From Toxonevra muliebris (Eukaryota; Arthropoda; Insecta; Diptera; Pallopteridae), in the NCBI GenBank assembly GCA_963691655.1, contig OY829326.1, forward strand, positions 58,149,776 to 58,213,775: a stretch of DNA of 64,000 bases, in the 5' to 3' direction. The notes beneath the pieces were generated by a model that searched no databases, was not told the origin of the DNA, and saw only the letters and a program-made list of their open reading frames with translations. Made by a program: the position numbers and the translations under genes. Below, piece after piece: positions 24,797-37,179 of the stretch; position 1 is the first letter of the stretch; the number at the start of each line of letters is the position of its first letter.

Positions 24797-24864
24797 CAAA
24801 ATTTGTTTCCAATGAATTTTGTTTGTTTTACTCTTTCAATGTTTCGGGCACTAATTACTGTTTT

Positions 24865-25094
24865 TTAACTCTTTGAGGCATACGATTTTAAAAGAAATAA
24901 AAACTCCAGTTGCACAGATTTTTTTTTTGGTTTATAGCATTGACAACTGAATGAGAAACTGTAAATAAATTGTTTAACTATATGACTATAAGCAATTTCA
25001 ACTTTTCGAGGTGGGCTAAAATATATCCCACAATGCATAAAAAACTAAGCAAAAGTTGGGACAATTTATACCCTACCTAACCTTATAGAGTTAA
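24865..25094. mobile_element. Possible small TTAA-flanked MITE
   Basis: TTAA at 24865-24868 is followed by CTCTTTGAGGCA. TTAA at 25091-25094 is preceded by a segment whose reverse complement is CTCTATAAGGTT. The shared ends are only about 7-9 bases, so this is a weak candidate. Confidence 0.3.
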
Positions 25095-27530
25095 CCTTGC
25101 AAGAGAGGGTAAGTTATACAAATTTGAAATACTCAATCAGGCTGCCTTTGTTTATCATTATTTCTAAAGATAGATTCTATAAAATTTTGAAATTGTGTTA
25201 GTGAAAGCCAAAAATGTTGTTACTGTATTGGAGTTTCCATTAGCCCTATCAGGCAGGGTTATGAACTAAATATTCAACAGATAACGACAGACGAAAATTG
25301 TCAATACAAAATAAAAAACTGTTGAATCAAACAAATTACGTTAAATACAACAGCGATGAACTGTTAAAATCATGGACATCTTTGAACTGGTCATATTATT
25401 TCAGATATCATCCAATTTAACAATCCGATATAAGAAACAGTTACGCTAGAAAAAGATTGTAAAGATCATAAACATTCACATTTAGGGCAGAGCTGGAGCT
25501 CCCAATTTTTCTTTCTGGATCAGCAGCTGATCTATTCTTACTTTGATTACTGACATAGAAGAAGTAAGAAGTTTACATAAACTCAGCTGCTAAAACAATA
25601 ATTTCACCGTCAGCTAAAAAACTATTACATTAAAAATAGTTGTAAAGTGAACAAATTTAGAGCATACATTTTTCTAATCCACTTTAACAGATAAGCATTA
25701 AACCAGAGGGTATACTGTTTCGATAGGATGTTTATTTATGACAGAAGCCTTTGTCAATAATAATATCGTCAGGTATGTGTGTGTAACTATGAGAATTTAA
25801 GCTTATATTAACTTTTTGAAAACAATTTAAAGTAGAGAGAAAAAATTTAGTATACATCATATGGAACAAGATATTCGAAATTCAAATGAAAATTGAAGTG
25901 AAAGAAATTTTTAATAAATGTGTGTGTCTTAAAGCTTCCTATGTCAATCAAAAGTAAATTTTAATGTAATTTTTATATGAAAGCTAAAATTCCTTTTAAA
26001 TCATTTATAAATCGGCTACCTGCAGTGATTTTTTAATATCACTGATAATCTTTAAAAAATTAATGTCATACACACATATGTTCAATCGCCCACATTATAT
26101 TATACCCATTTGGAAAAAAAAAACAACGACACAGAAGAACAAGAGTGCGAATTGAAACGTTGTGTTTAAGTTTTGTAAGTTTGCGTCTTTGCATATACAA
26201 ACATGGTATACGTCCCTCATTCCTATTTTCTCTTGTTCTTGCTATCCCACTGTATGTCAACACACAAAAAAAGCGTACAAACTTCCGCCGGAAGTTGTAT
26301 ATGTTATTAGCTTAAAGAGGAAGTTATGCTGCGCTGTGTACAGTGCTCAGTGCAATGAGAGTAGGTAAAGTGAAATAAAGTTTAAATTCTCGAAAATAAT
26401 GATTTGGCAAACATCAAAAGCAGTCAAAGTATGAAAAATGTGTGCGTGAGTTAAGGCGATTCCAGGAAAAATCAAGACACAGAAATGAAAATGAAAAATG
26501 GCCAAAATATTGATGTTATCTTAGACTCCAAATTTTTAATGTTGTTTAGTATTCGGGAAATTAATAAAAAATTACAGATTATTTCATATAAAAAAGAAAT
26601 AGCAAATCATTGCGGCTCCCCGCTTTGCCCTGTAGATTATTAGAGAAAATTAGTAAATCTGGAGAAGAAGTTGCTCCTAAATTAAATGTATAAAGGAGGA
26701 AACGGTGATTGATCCATTAATGCATCTACTCAACCCAATTTAGGAGGGTAGTACGATCTTGAAATTTTGAAAAAAAAATATAATTTTTTTTTTAATTCCG
26801 AACGATTCACATCTGTGGCCAATTATTACCGTAACATCCGTAATAGATTAGGTTGTATAGCCTTCTAAAACAGTCAGGAAGTTTTCAGACGTCCTTCAAA
26901 ATTCAAACGCGTTTTCAACGATTTGGACTTTTAACAATTGGCACGATTAAGAATAAACTATTCAGACCATAGATTCGATTTGAAGACATGATACACTGCA
27001 CAATGGACCTCACTCAATTCTGTATTTTAAAAATTTCATATTTTAGAAGCCCAAAAACTGTAATTAAATTCAGTAAAAGCCATGACGCCAGAAAAAAATA
27101 GAACAAAATGATAGAAGTATTTTTAATTAGCAATAAACAGGAAAAAAAATATCAATATGATTTTACGTCGTTTTATAAAAAAATGTGTATTGGAATCGAT
27201 TTTTAGAAGTTTCTAAACGGTTCTACCTCTTTAAAAAGACATGGACTGAGTGCGAATCTCAGAGACCGAAAAACTCGCTGCAAAAAACAGTAATCATTAA
27301 AGCACCAATAAGGGCAAGAGGACACACAAAGAAAAGCATAAACAAAGAGATACTATAACCCAGAACCGATCATTTGATTAGGGAAATCAGGGTATAGAAA
27401 ATGGAATATTCTACTTTTCAATACGAATTTGCTTAAGAGTGTTTTTAATAATAAGTATTCTATAGCATTGCTCTTTACAAAACAAACCCTATCAGAAATA
27501 CTTAACTAATTTATAGTAAAAGGAATTAAA
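25095..27530. other. Non-coding AT-rich sequence, no gene seen
   Basis: No gene or RNA recognised. AACAG/CTGTT motifs are common at 25280-25720, without clear terminal repeats. Confidence 0.5.
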
Positions 27531-28870
27531 ATACTTGAAAAACGTGAAATACTTTAAATATTTGAAACACTTGAAATACTTGAAGAATATTTGAAATACT
27601 TGAAATACTTGAAGAAATACTTGGAATAATTGAAATGTGGCACTTGGAATACTTGAGATAATTGAGATAATTAAAACATTTGAAATACTTGAAATACTTG
27701 AAATACTTGAAATACTTGAAATACTTGAAATACTTGAAATACTTGAAATACTTGAAATACTTGAAATACTTGAAATACTTGAAATACTTGAAATACTTGA
27801 AATACTTGAAATACTTGAAATACTTGAAATACTTGAAATACTTGAAATACTTGAAATACTTGAAATACTTGAAATACTTGAAATACTTGAAATACTTCAA
27901 ATACTTGGAATACTTGAAATACTTGAAATACTTGAAATACTTGAAATACTTGAAATACTTGAAATACTTCAAATACTTGAAATACTTCAAATACTTGAAA
28001 TACTTCAAATACTTGAAATACTTGAAATACTTCAAATACTTGAAATACTTGAAATACTTGAAATACTTCAAATACTTGAAATACTTGAAATACTTGAAAT
28101 ACTTCAAATACTTCAAATACTTCAAATACTTGAAATACTTGAAATACTTGAAATACTTGAAATACTTCAAATACTTGAAATACTTGAAATACTTGAAATA
28201 CTTGAAATACTTCAAATACTTGAAATACTTGGAATACTTGAAATACTTGAAATAATTGAAATGCTTGTAATACTTGAAATACTTCAAATACTTGAAATAC
28301 TTCAAATACTTGAAATACTTGAAATACTTGAAATACTTCAAATGCTTGTAATACTTGAAATACTTGAAATACTTGAAATACTTGAAATACTTGAAATACT
28401 TGAAATACTTGAAATACTTGAAATACTTGAAATACTTGAAATACTTGAAATACTTGAAATACTTGAAATACTTGAAATACTTGAAATACTTGAAATACTT
28501 GGAATACTTGGAATACTTGAAATACTTGAAATACTTGAAATACTTGAAATACTTCAAATACTTCAAATACTTGAAATATTTGGAATACTAGAAATACTGG
28601 AAATACTTGAGCTACTTGAAAAACTACCTGAAATATTTGAAGAAGTACATGAAACACGGGAAGTGCTTGAAATACTTTCAAAAGTACTTAAAATACCTGA
28701 AAACAAATTTTTGAGTATTGTCAAATACTCGAAAATCTTGAAGTACTTGAAGTTTTTGAAAAATGTATATTCTTGGAAGAATTAAAATTCTTAAAAATCC
28801 TTATATATAAGGAAGGAAAGGCTTTTCTTGAAATAGTACGCGAAATACTTGAAATACTTGAAAATGAAAT
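27531..28870. repeat. 9-bp minisatellite GAAATACTT, over 1 kb
   Basis: A near-perfect tandem array of GAAATACTT. It is most regular at 27671-28600 and decays at both edges. The main variants are CAAATACTT and GGAATACTT. Variant units cluster between about 27892 and 28345, flanked by two nearly uniform blocks (27680-27891 and 28350-28499). The rare variant AATGCTTGTA occurs at 28260 and again 81 bp (nine units) later at 28341, showing higher-order duplication. Because the unit is 9 bp, several frames stay open on both strands (up to 382 codons), giving three-residue repeats such as KYL/KYF, EIL or VFQ. No independent evidence of coding exists. Confidence 0.97.
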
Positions 28871-31800
28871 ACTGAGTATAGAAAAATGCTGCTAAGTGCT
28901 TGAGATTTTTCAAGTGCTTGTACCCAAATGCTGAGTATCAGTACGAACGTTTGTAGTGGAACTTATGCTTGTACTATTACGGATACTCGTACCTGAAATC
29001 TTACAGATCAGTGAGCTATAGTAGGATTTCCTAGAGGATATTTATATTGCATTTATCAACCCTCCTTAAACCTTAATAGGCGATAAAAAATATTTTTTTG
29101 GGGTTTAATGCTAGATGAAAAGTAATTTCGTTTATGTGATATATCGGTAACATGTCAATCAAATGGATTTACGTTTAACTTATATCGTAATAGCGTTAAT
29201 TTGTATGAGAGAAATGTTCAAAAAATTTCATTATAAGTCAAAAAAGCTCTATTCAAACTAACTGCTGGATTAAAAATGAAATTTCTTCAAAGAACAAGAA
29301 CTGGCGAATCTGTCTTCCAAATTAAATCGGGTTACTCAAAATTGGTTCGATTAGATTGCTGAGCTTATCTGAATTAAGTCGTATTGACTTAAAAACTGTA
29401 ACTATGGAAATACCCATATGCGTGTATACAAAGCATCTCACTCGTTCATATTTTTTTGTAAAAGTTAAGTAGCAGTAGTAGCAAGCAACAGCAAGCAGCA
29501 TTAAGTTCAGCAGCTGAACAAATTTCTTTCCTATTTTTCTGAGTTTTTTTTTTTTTTATGGTATAAACTTAATATCCGGTGTGAATAAAAGAAAATTTTA
29601 AAAAAGTTTAAGACAACTTCCGTTACTGCGCTGCAGATAAGCGGAAAAATTTACGTTTAGCAAGAGAAATGGTGAGTTAGGGAGAAGGCAGAGTGCAAAG
29701 AGGGAAAAGTGCAGCAAGTGAAGGTCGGAGACGAGAAGAAAAGCAGAGGAAGGGAGAGTGGGAGAGAGAACGCAGCATGTATTTGAGTAGAACTACATAG
29801 CGAGAAAATTATGTTCTTATTTTGTTGAAACCGGAAATTGAAAAAAAAGAGTTTTTTTCTTATTGAAAATATTTAAAATATAAAATTGAAAAGCACTAAA
29901 AGAAAGCAGCGACAACAGCTCTAATAAATGTTTAACAGCGTATTGCATTCATGTCACAGTATATCAAAATTCTCAAAAATTTTATTTTTAAATTAAAATA
30001 TAAATAAAACTTAAAAACAATTCTCATTTTTAATTGCATACACATATTTCTGAAGCGATCTTGTCTCCTTGTAAATTGATTTCGTTGTAGTAATTGTTTA
30101 CTTGCATATGGATGTATATATTTTTCAATATTAATTTGCTGTCATGTTTATGGTGTCACTTGTAAAATAAAAAATTACAATTTATTTTCAATGTTGCTGC
30201 TTTATATTTCGAAGTTGTTATTATTTTCTCCCCACATACAAACGCATGTTCATTAACTTTCTATGTGGTGGCAGCGACTGCGTGCGCCTTCAATTATGCT
30301 TTAAAGTTATTATTTTTATCGCTTGTTTATCACTACAGAGACCAACAGGCAATTTCATTCAAGCAAATGCATGCAAATGAGATGTCAAGTGATGCGGTAA
30401 AAGTAACAGCAGCAGCAGCGGGAACTCATATGTAAATTCAAAAAATATAAATATATGAATATTTTTGTTGCAAATAAATAAAAACGACAACAAAAAAAAA
30501 TAAAAAAATTAAAAAAAAAATGCATACATAAATAAAAGCAGCAAAAATCACTGAACTTCAATTAAAATCTACGTCATATTTTTAATTTTTTACATTTCTG
30601 TATTTGCAGTCGCATTTGCATTTGCGTTGTTGCAGCCTGCTCATAAATTAAAAAAAAATATAATCGAACTTATTCTATTACATATATGTATATAGGCAGT
30701 TAATATATAAATTCAATTTAACATTAATAAATGAGTTCCGAGAATTCAGCTCTCACTCTCTCTCTCTTTATCTCTTTCTCTGTATGTGTCTCTTTCAGGT
30801 TTCCGTTTCCGTGCTTAACTTTGGCACGCATCCTTTGATAATTTTCTACTCATTTCATTTCATTTGTACATAAGTAAATTAAAAACATACAGAGGCGACG
30901 CAGTTAATATGACTACAAGTGTAGAGTGTAGTGTATTTGTATGTAATCACAGTAAATTGTATGTGCTTGACTGTAAGAGCTGGAGGTAAAAAAAAAAAAA
31001 TAATACAACCGAGAACTTAAATCATTTCGGTTGATTTCTCATTTCTGACCGCTTATGCTGCCGCTGCCGTCACTACCGCCGCTGTTGCTGCTGCTACTTC
31101 TACGCGCCTGTAATTATGCACATTTTTCGTAATTAAATATTCTTTGTAATTTGCATGCATACTTGCACTTGTTTACCCGTTGGCGAAAAAAGGATTTACA
31201 TGCACACTCACACTCACACACACACACACATACGCATGCACACATATATACGCATGTATATAAACTCGTGTTTTGGGCGTGGCATAAGTATTTGTATTTA
31301 TTATGCTTAAAGTGGCAATTTTAAATTGCGGCATGCCAGCGGATATTAAAAATACTTATATATCCACAAACATATTTACAATACTACATACTTACATATC
31401 TACACACATACACATATTTACAACCAGCGAAAAAACGTTGTTAAAAGTACAAAAAATTCATATCTAATTTGAAATAACTCATTTTTGTGAGCAAATTAGT
31501 TAAATAATTATTTTAAGGAAATTAAAATTTTTTTTTGAAACAAGAAACTCAAAACATTATACAGCTTTTTAATTGTATATTTCTTCTCACGTAGAAATTT
31601 GTTCTGATTAATTTACTATTTTATTTAAAAATAGATAAAATTACTGTTAATTTTCATTAACTTCTCCAAAGAAGGTACATTTGTTGACTTATCCCTTTTA
31701 GTTAGTTGAAATCTAATTACTCTAAAATAGTTGAATACAGTTTTAAAGCCAACATACGCAGAAATATTAAACACTTTTTATTTTTCGAATAAGTTTTTAA

Positions 31801-31942
31801 ATGTATTTTTGATGAATTTTCAAAGTTGCTGCACAAAAAGCCATACAGATGTTCAAAATAGATAGAAATAAATCGGTATTTTCGTTTTTTGTTTTGTCTG
31901 AGTGTATTCTACAAACATACATACATACATGCTTATAGCAAA
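28871..31942. other. Non-coding AT-rich sequence with short simple repeats
   Basis: No gene supported. It includes a purine-rich stretch at 29660-29780, poly(A)-rich sequence near 30480-30520, TC-rich sequence at 30751-30785, CA repeats at 31205-31235, and GC-richer triplet sequence (CCGCTGCCGTCAC, GCTGTTGCTGCTGC) around 31060-31100. Some of this could be regulatory DNA of a neighbouring gene, but I can point to no specific element. Confidence 0.45.
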
Positions 31943-32499
31943 TTAACCCTATTCATCCCACGTTATTTTATAACGTGAAGTCCCATGTAGTGACTTAGAA
32001 TCACTATATAGAATTAACTCGGCTATTCTTATTTCATTTAATTTTTTTCTAAAATTTTTTAAAATCTGATAAATAAATATATGCTTTCTATTTTCTTGGC
32101 TTTCCCAATATCATGTGGTCCTTGTTTTCTTTCCGAACCAGGTTTCCTATCGATGGCCAAATTCTCCTAAAACTGTTTAATAACATTGGAAACAGTTTGA
32201 TGGCAATTTTTGTAGGACCAATTTGGATTTTTTTGAAAATTTTTAATAGTTTTAAGACTCACAATAATCAACATGTTTGTCATTAAAAATAACAACTGAC
32301 ATATTTTTCAAAGATAACTACAATATATCAAAGTAATTTTTAGATTTTACACCCAAAAAAAATTATTAGGTAAAACGTCTGTTAAGATTTTTTTCAATCT
32401 CATTCCTTCCTTCCCGTGAAAAAATAAGAAATCTGAAAAATATAACGATTTTAATTTCAATAGTGACTCAAAGTCACTGCGTAGGATGAAAAGGGTTAA
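31943..32499 (-). mobile_element. TTAA-flanked deletion derivative of a piggyBac-like family
   Basis: TTAA at 31943-31946 and 32496-32499. Terminal repeats are CCCTATTCATCCCA (left) and, reverse-complemented, CCCTTTTCATCCTA (right). Both ends have a subterminal near-palindrome (AGTGACTTAGAATCACT left, AGTGACTTTGAGTCACT right). More than 80 bp of each end match the ends of the 1.5 kb element at 52264-53770 in inverted orientation, including TTTTTCAGATTTCTTATT and GAATTAACTCGGCTATTCT. The middle (about 32068-32340) does not match that element and includes a piece of another transposase. It cannot move on its own. Confidence 0.85.
32068..32250 (-). pseudogene. Tc1/IS630-type transposase helix-turn-helix fragment
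   Basis: The minus-strand translation includes NCHQTVSNVIKQF, a stop, and ENLAIDRKPGSERKQGPHD then GKAKKI. The pattern of a recognition helix followed by a basic R.PGS.R. linker is characteristic of the N-terminal DNA-binding part of Tc1/mariner-superfamily transposases. No catalytic domain follows. It lies wholly inside the TTAA element at 31943-32499, so it was either inserted there before or during the internal deletion, or captured. Confidence 0.6.
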
Positions 32500-33157
32500 T
32501 GTGTGTAGCCGCCGTGCAAATGTATATGTGTGGGAATATTTTCTGCTGCATAATTATAGGCGCGTACACACAACACAGTTCAATAGAAAAAGAAATAGTA
32601 CTCGCACTTTACTCTTTTTTTTTTGTAACAAAATATAACAAAAAAAAAGGCAACGCAAATTGTTTTTTTTTTGTTATTTTTTTTGTTATTAACAAACAAT
32701 TTAAATTAATTTAAAAATAAAATCTGCTTTAATATTTTTGAAATGCTTTATAACTTCTTACTTTTTAATTACTTGTATAAAATTTAATTTTTTGATTTCA
32801 TTAAAACTACTACGTTCTAAAGTTACATTGGAAATTGTTATTGTATACTTTTTGGGCACTCAATTGAGTATATAGTATATAGTAGAATATGAAATTGGTA
32901 ATAAAAATTTTAATTTTTATGCAGCAAGCTTGATTATGCCGATAATATGGTAAGGTATGAGTAATTTAAAATAAATATAAGCGTCCTCTAATTTTTAAGT
33001 TAATAGATTTTAGTGGGCAAACTCATTTTTATTATAAATATTTAGCAATATAAGATTTATTTTGAACATACTCGAACTGAAAGTGCTTCCTTCAAATTTA
33101 GATAAAAATTTTCTATAGCTCTTTCAATTTTAAATAAAAACAAAAATATTAACTTAA
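32500..33157. other. Non-coding AT-rich sequence, no gene seen
   Basis: AT-rich with several T runs; nothing else recognised. Confidence 0.5.
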
Positions 33158-34143
33158 TTAACCGTTATGTGCCTGATAAAAAAAACACCTTCTGTAGGCT
33201 GATAAGGTACCCGGGCACTTAATATATAATATCCACCTACAATTCGATCTAATTTTACTTTAAAAAGTTAAGGGAACATTTATATCAGAGCTAAAGGCTT
33301 TCAAACATGTAGTTATCAATTTTACTTTGAAATCAACATAGTCAGTTTCATAGCAATTTCCCAAATTTAACTACTTATTTTTCGCACCAATAGCCAAAAA
33401 TTCTTCAATGGCAATAGTTACTTATTTTTAAAAAATAAGCAATTTAATTTAAAGTTCCAGTGGTTGTCATTATAGTATTGTAAAAACTTTGCTTTCAACG
33501 AAGAAGCCATAAAAAATAAAAATGCGATCCTTCTGCCTTCTGTGCATAGGACTCTTGGTATTGAAAACAATGTGAGGGGAAACCAAAGAATATTTTATAA
33601 AGCAATAAATCTAAAGGTGGCGTTGATTCGAAATTCTATTGAGCTTGTCGTTGGAAAACGCAAAACTCTAAGCAACGTTGTTCCCTCACAACAAAAAAGC
33701 TGCTTCATTTGTAAGTCTTTATAAATGTATCAAAGAAAAACCAGAAAATCCTGCAATATTTGTTCAAATAGAGTTTGAGGCGAACATTCAAGCAGCAACC
33801 ACGTGTGCAACACTTACGCCCAAACTAAAATATATTTGTATTATATAATACTTGTCACTTCTTAAATGTGTTAATTTACCAAATTTTCATGTTTTTCTGC
33901 GATATAAACATTAAAAAAAGAATCCGGGTACCTTATCAGCCTTTGAAGGGCTAGGTTTTAGTTTTTGCTATTTTTGTTAAGAAATTATTATAAAATAATC
34001 AAGGAAATTTTAATTTTGAACTTCAAATAAAGTCTTTAGAGATGTCACGAGGACTCAGCCACGTAAAACCCATATTTCGAGAAATAACACAGTTTAAAAA
34101 CCATTTAGGTGCCCGGGTACCTTATGAGCCCGTTGAGTGTTAA
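33158..34143 (+). mobile_element. TTAA-flanked piggyBac-like remnant, about 1 kb
   Basis: TTAA at 33158-33161 and 34140-34143. The left side has CTGATAAGGTACCCGGGCAC at 33200-33219. The right side has its inverted match (GTGCCCGGGTACCTTATGAG) at 34109-34128. The very ends (CCGTTATGTGCCTGATAA left, CACTCAACGGGCTCATAA right when reversed) are also alike, so the left side carries a partly duplicated end. A further CCGGGTACCTTATCAG lies at 33926-33941. The interior holds the Cys-rich remnant described at 33542-33790. Confidence 0.7.
33542..33790 (+). pseudogene. Probable piggyBac transposase C-terminal Cys-rich remnant
   Basis: In one frame: a segment ending IELVVGKRKTLSNVVPSQQ, then SCFICKSL, a stop, KTRKSCNICSNRV, a stop, GEHSS and HVC. 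Many piggyBac-family transposases end with a zinc-binding CxxC...C..C....C..H domain, and the order CFIC, CNIC, GEH, C fits it. At least two in-frame stops. The assignment rests on the Cys/His pattern and on the TTAA setting, not on any catalytic motif. Confidence 0.5.
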
Positions 34144-34359
34144 TCAAATAATTTGAATTGATTTTATACTTCTGGTCTAAGGTATGTTAAAGATCTTTGA
34201 GGCAGTTTCTCCATCTAACCATAATTAATAATTTGGTAGAGTTTTGATGTATTTTTGAGGTAATCTCTTGAACTACTGACCCGATTTCAAAAATTGGTTT
34301 AGTATTGTAAATAGGCGTGGAACCTTCCATACTAACTAAACAGTTGAAATTAATTTGAA

Positions 34360-34388
34360 GGGGGGGAGGGGGGGGGGGGTGAGGGGGG
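34360..34388. repeat. G-rich tract (G-quadruplex candidate)
   Basis: G runs of 7 or 8, 12, and 6 broken by A, T and GA, directly upstream of the LINE remnant. Confidence 0.9.
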
Positions 34389-34399
34389 ATTTCTGATGC

Positions 34400-36095
34400 A
34401 ACATGAAACCTTATCTCTCAAAGAAATGAACTAAAAAGGCAGCTTATCAATAATGACCAACTTAAACTACAATATAATGCAATAGCTAAGAGTGTAAAAA
34501 ATCAGCACGTAATGACACGGGAAAGTTCATAAAGAACATTGCTAGCTACTCAAAAGCGGCAGCGGTGAAAATGGCATAAAAAAACTGCATCGAATAATTG
34601 GACACTAACTGAACGGAAATGCACAAGAAAACAACTAGTCAAAGATCGCAATGGAGAGCTACTAACGAACACAGATGCACAAACTCCTAGATGGAGAGAG
34701 ATTTTTCACGAAGTAAGCAACAACACAAACACCAGCTTAGATGATAACCCAGATGGCATCGAAACAGGTAGTTTACAATCTACTTAGATTCCAATCTACT
34801 TAGATTCCAATCTACTTAGATTGGAATTTAAACAACCTAATACTGATGAGATAGAGGGATAGAGGAGGCAATACAAAAATTTAAGCTGAACAAAGCAGCA
34901 GGAGAAGATGGCAATCAGCCAGAACTACAACTTGCACACGCACAAACATCAGCCAAGCTATTGTTGGTTTTTGCCATCACAGAAGTGGCGTAGATCAATC
35001 TTACACGCTTCGGATGATTATCGAACAAATCATCGAGTGGCATTCACTATTATACATGCCGCTCATCGCCTTTAAGAAAGCATTTGATTCAATCAAGCGT
35101 AGCAAAATATGGAGATCGTTACAAAGAAAACAAGTTCCCTAGAAGCTCATTGGAATTTTTAAAGCGATGTTTGAGAATTCTAAGCTAGCAGTACTACACA
35201 ATGGCATTATCAGCGAGCTATTCACCTTTATCGCAGGATTCAAACAAGGATGTCCTTCTCTTCGCAATTTTACTTGACGATGTTATAGCAAACCACACAT
35301 CAACTCGAGAATTTGGACTTTACACACGATATATGTCTGTTCTCGCTCAAGTTCAGCGACATGCAAGCGAAAACTGATCATCTAATCAGAACAGCTCGCA
35401 ACGTGGGTCTCGAGATCAACATCAAGAAGACCAAAGCCATGCGAATTAACAACATCAGCAATGATCACATCACAATAGAAGGTCCGCCGGTCGAATATGT
35501 GGACAAATTCTGCTACTTAGGCAGCATGATGGTGGAGCAGAGGAAGATGTCATCAACAGACTCAATAAGGCTAGAGCAGCGTTTGGACGACTACAGTCAA
35601 TATGGAGAAGTTCAAAAATTTCCAGAGGAACAAAAATCCGAATATTTAACACATGTGTAAAGTTAACACTCACATATGGAAGTGAAACCTGGTTAATTTC
35701 GAACAACATCATCCAGAAATTACAAGTATTCATTAACAAATGCCTAAGGATCGTATGCAAAATATTCTGGCCAAATCTAATAAAAAATGAAGACCTTTGG
35801 AACCTTGTAAACGAAGAATGAATATCAAAACAGATAATGAGAAGATAATGGAGACAAATAGGACAAACTTAAAGAAAACCAGCCGACAGCATCATTAGAA
35901 TCCAGCTTGAATGGAACCCACAAGAAAGTAGACGTCGTGGGCGACCAAAAACACCTGGACACGTTCAATACATCTAGAATTAACAAATAAAATCACAGCA
36001 TGGTAAAACGTGAAAATTACTGCACAAAACCAAATCACATGGAAAAGCCTAGTAGAAGCCCTAAGCTCCCAAGGGGAGCAGAAGGAAAGAAAAAA
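34400..36095 (+). pseudogene. LINE (non-LTR retrotransposon) remnant, 5' truncated
   Basis: Pieces of one reverse transcriptase appear in order across frames. First KDRNGELLTNTDAQTPRW (linker, about 34648), then LNKAAGEDGN (about 34884), then FKKAFDSI (about 35069), GFKQGC (about 35237), HDICLFSLKFSDMQAKTDHL then VGLEINIKKTKAMRIN (35313-35450), FCYLGSM (about 35506), and near the end EWNPQESRRRGRPKT (about 35909) and LVEALSSQGEQ (about 36050). The catalytic FADD box has become FTHD, so it is inactive as well as frameshifted. Three copies of CAATCTACTTAGATTC (about 34780-34826) interrupt it. It ends in an A/G-rich tail. The clade is uncertain; its tail resembles the remnant at 20690-21345. Confidence 0.8.
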
Positions 36096-36115
36096 AAGGG
36101 GGGACTCTTTTTAAA

Positions 36116-36300
36116 GGGTGATTTTTTGCTATTTGGTTTTTCAGTATAAAGTTTTCGGCAGTTAGGTGAAATATCTTAAATCCTGGGTGCCATTTTCTAC
36201 AATCTTCTCATTTTCTCGTAACACGCCACCAACATCCGAATAATAGAGTAATCAGAACTTTGTCAGCAAGCAAAAAGTCAATATGGAGACTGACCACAAA
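36116..36300 (+). mobile_element. Possible 5' end of a Tc1/mariner-superfamily element
   Basis: AAAGGGTGATTTTTTGC resembles the left end of other insect mariner-related elements, including CAGGGTGATTTTTTTATGC at 53156. The same superfamily's transposase pieces appear at 37180-37510, beyond a Jockey-like insertion. No right end found. Confidence 0.35.
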
Positions 36301-36329
36301 CAAGTCGAGAGGCCGCTCAATTGTCAATT

Positions 36330-36912
36330 ACTCTGCCCCAGTATAGTCCCCACCACTCATTGACGCAATACATTGGAAACGCCTTTAAGCATGGTAAACT
36401 GTCACACAACTACACACTGCTGCTTAAGGTGAAAGAGCACAACATTTTATTCACGAAACAGTTTCTTTAGGGAGGCTACCAAAGTGGGCAGTCTAACCGA
36501 CCGCTGACAGATATGCCGACTCCTCACAGGGCCATACGCTCCAACTTTTTGGTACACAAGAAAAACTTAAGTCGAACTTCAGCTGATCGACAGGCCTACG
36601 TGTCCTGAACGACAGGCCACCGCCGATAGCAGAAGAAGAGAAGTAGCTTTCACTAAGCACAAGATTTATACTAGTGCAACTAAGACCTGGCTGGAGCTGC
36701 TATGTGAACTGCTGTGTGGCTAGAATTAACGAGGCATTCGAAAATATGTGCTCACTATGTGGTTTAAGTTCACATGACACGGTGTATCTTTTTAGCTGCC
36801 CACAAAATCCTACTGACATGACAACAAAATCACTCTAAATGTGGCCCACCTACTGCACCTAGATATAACAATGACAAGGACTTTGAATTAAAGTTGCTAC
36901 AATAACAACAAA
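36330..36912 (+). pseudogene. Jockey-like LINE C-terminal remnant
   Basis: In one frame or another: NYTLLLKVKEHNILFTKQFL, then a stop, GGYQSGQSNRPL, TPHRAIRSN and, after shifts, ICAHYVV / CSLCGLSSHDTVYLFSCPQN then PTDMTTKSLW. A C..CG....DT..LF.CP..PT.....LW tail is typical of Jockey-group LINEs in flies, following the segment in which KxHNELLSxQFLLGCY is usual. The 5' part is missing. The end is near TACAATAACAACAAAG at about 36899-36914. Confidence 0.75.
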
Positions 36913-37179
36913 GCCGTGATTTGTACTTCCGTTGCCGTTCACAGCAATGGACACTATATAACGTAGATGATTTTACGCAAAGATCTTGGCCTATAAACAT
37001 ATAAAATACAGCTCGTTCAAGAACAGAAGCCAGGCGACCTGCCAAAGCGTCAAGTTTAAGGTGAGTGAGCCTTAGGAAAATTTGAGGAAAGTCCATTTTC
37101 TTAACAACAACAAAAAATTCTGTTCAGCTACTAAGCTCATTTCTGATTGATTGTCTTATTTCGACTGATGAGCAACCAA

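Noticed and set aside
25230..25740. Repeated CTGTT/AACAG motifs as possible transposon ends paired with 24345-24440
   Set aside because: No convincing inverted alignment or target duplication could be found.
27526..28785. Long open frames on both strands (336 to 382 codons) rich in KYL/KYF, EIL, VFQ repeats
   Set aside because: They are translations of the 9-bp tandem repeat. The unit length is a multiple of three, so several frames stay open on both strands at once, and no unique domain is attached.
27531..28870. CRISPR-like array
   Set aside because: The repeat is 9 bp, directly tandem and without spacers, in eukaryotic DNA.
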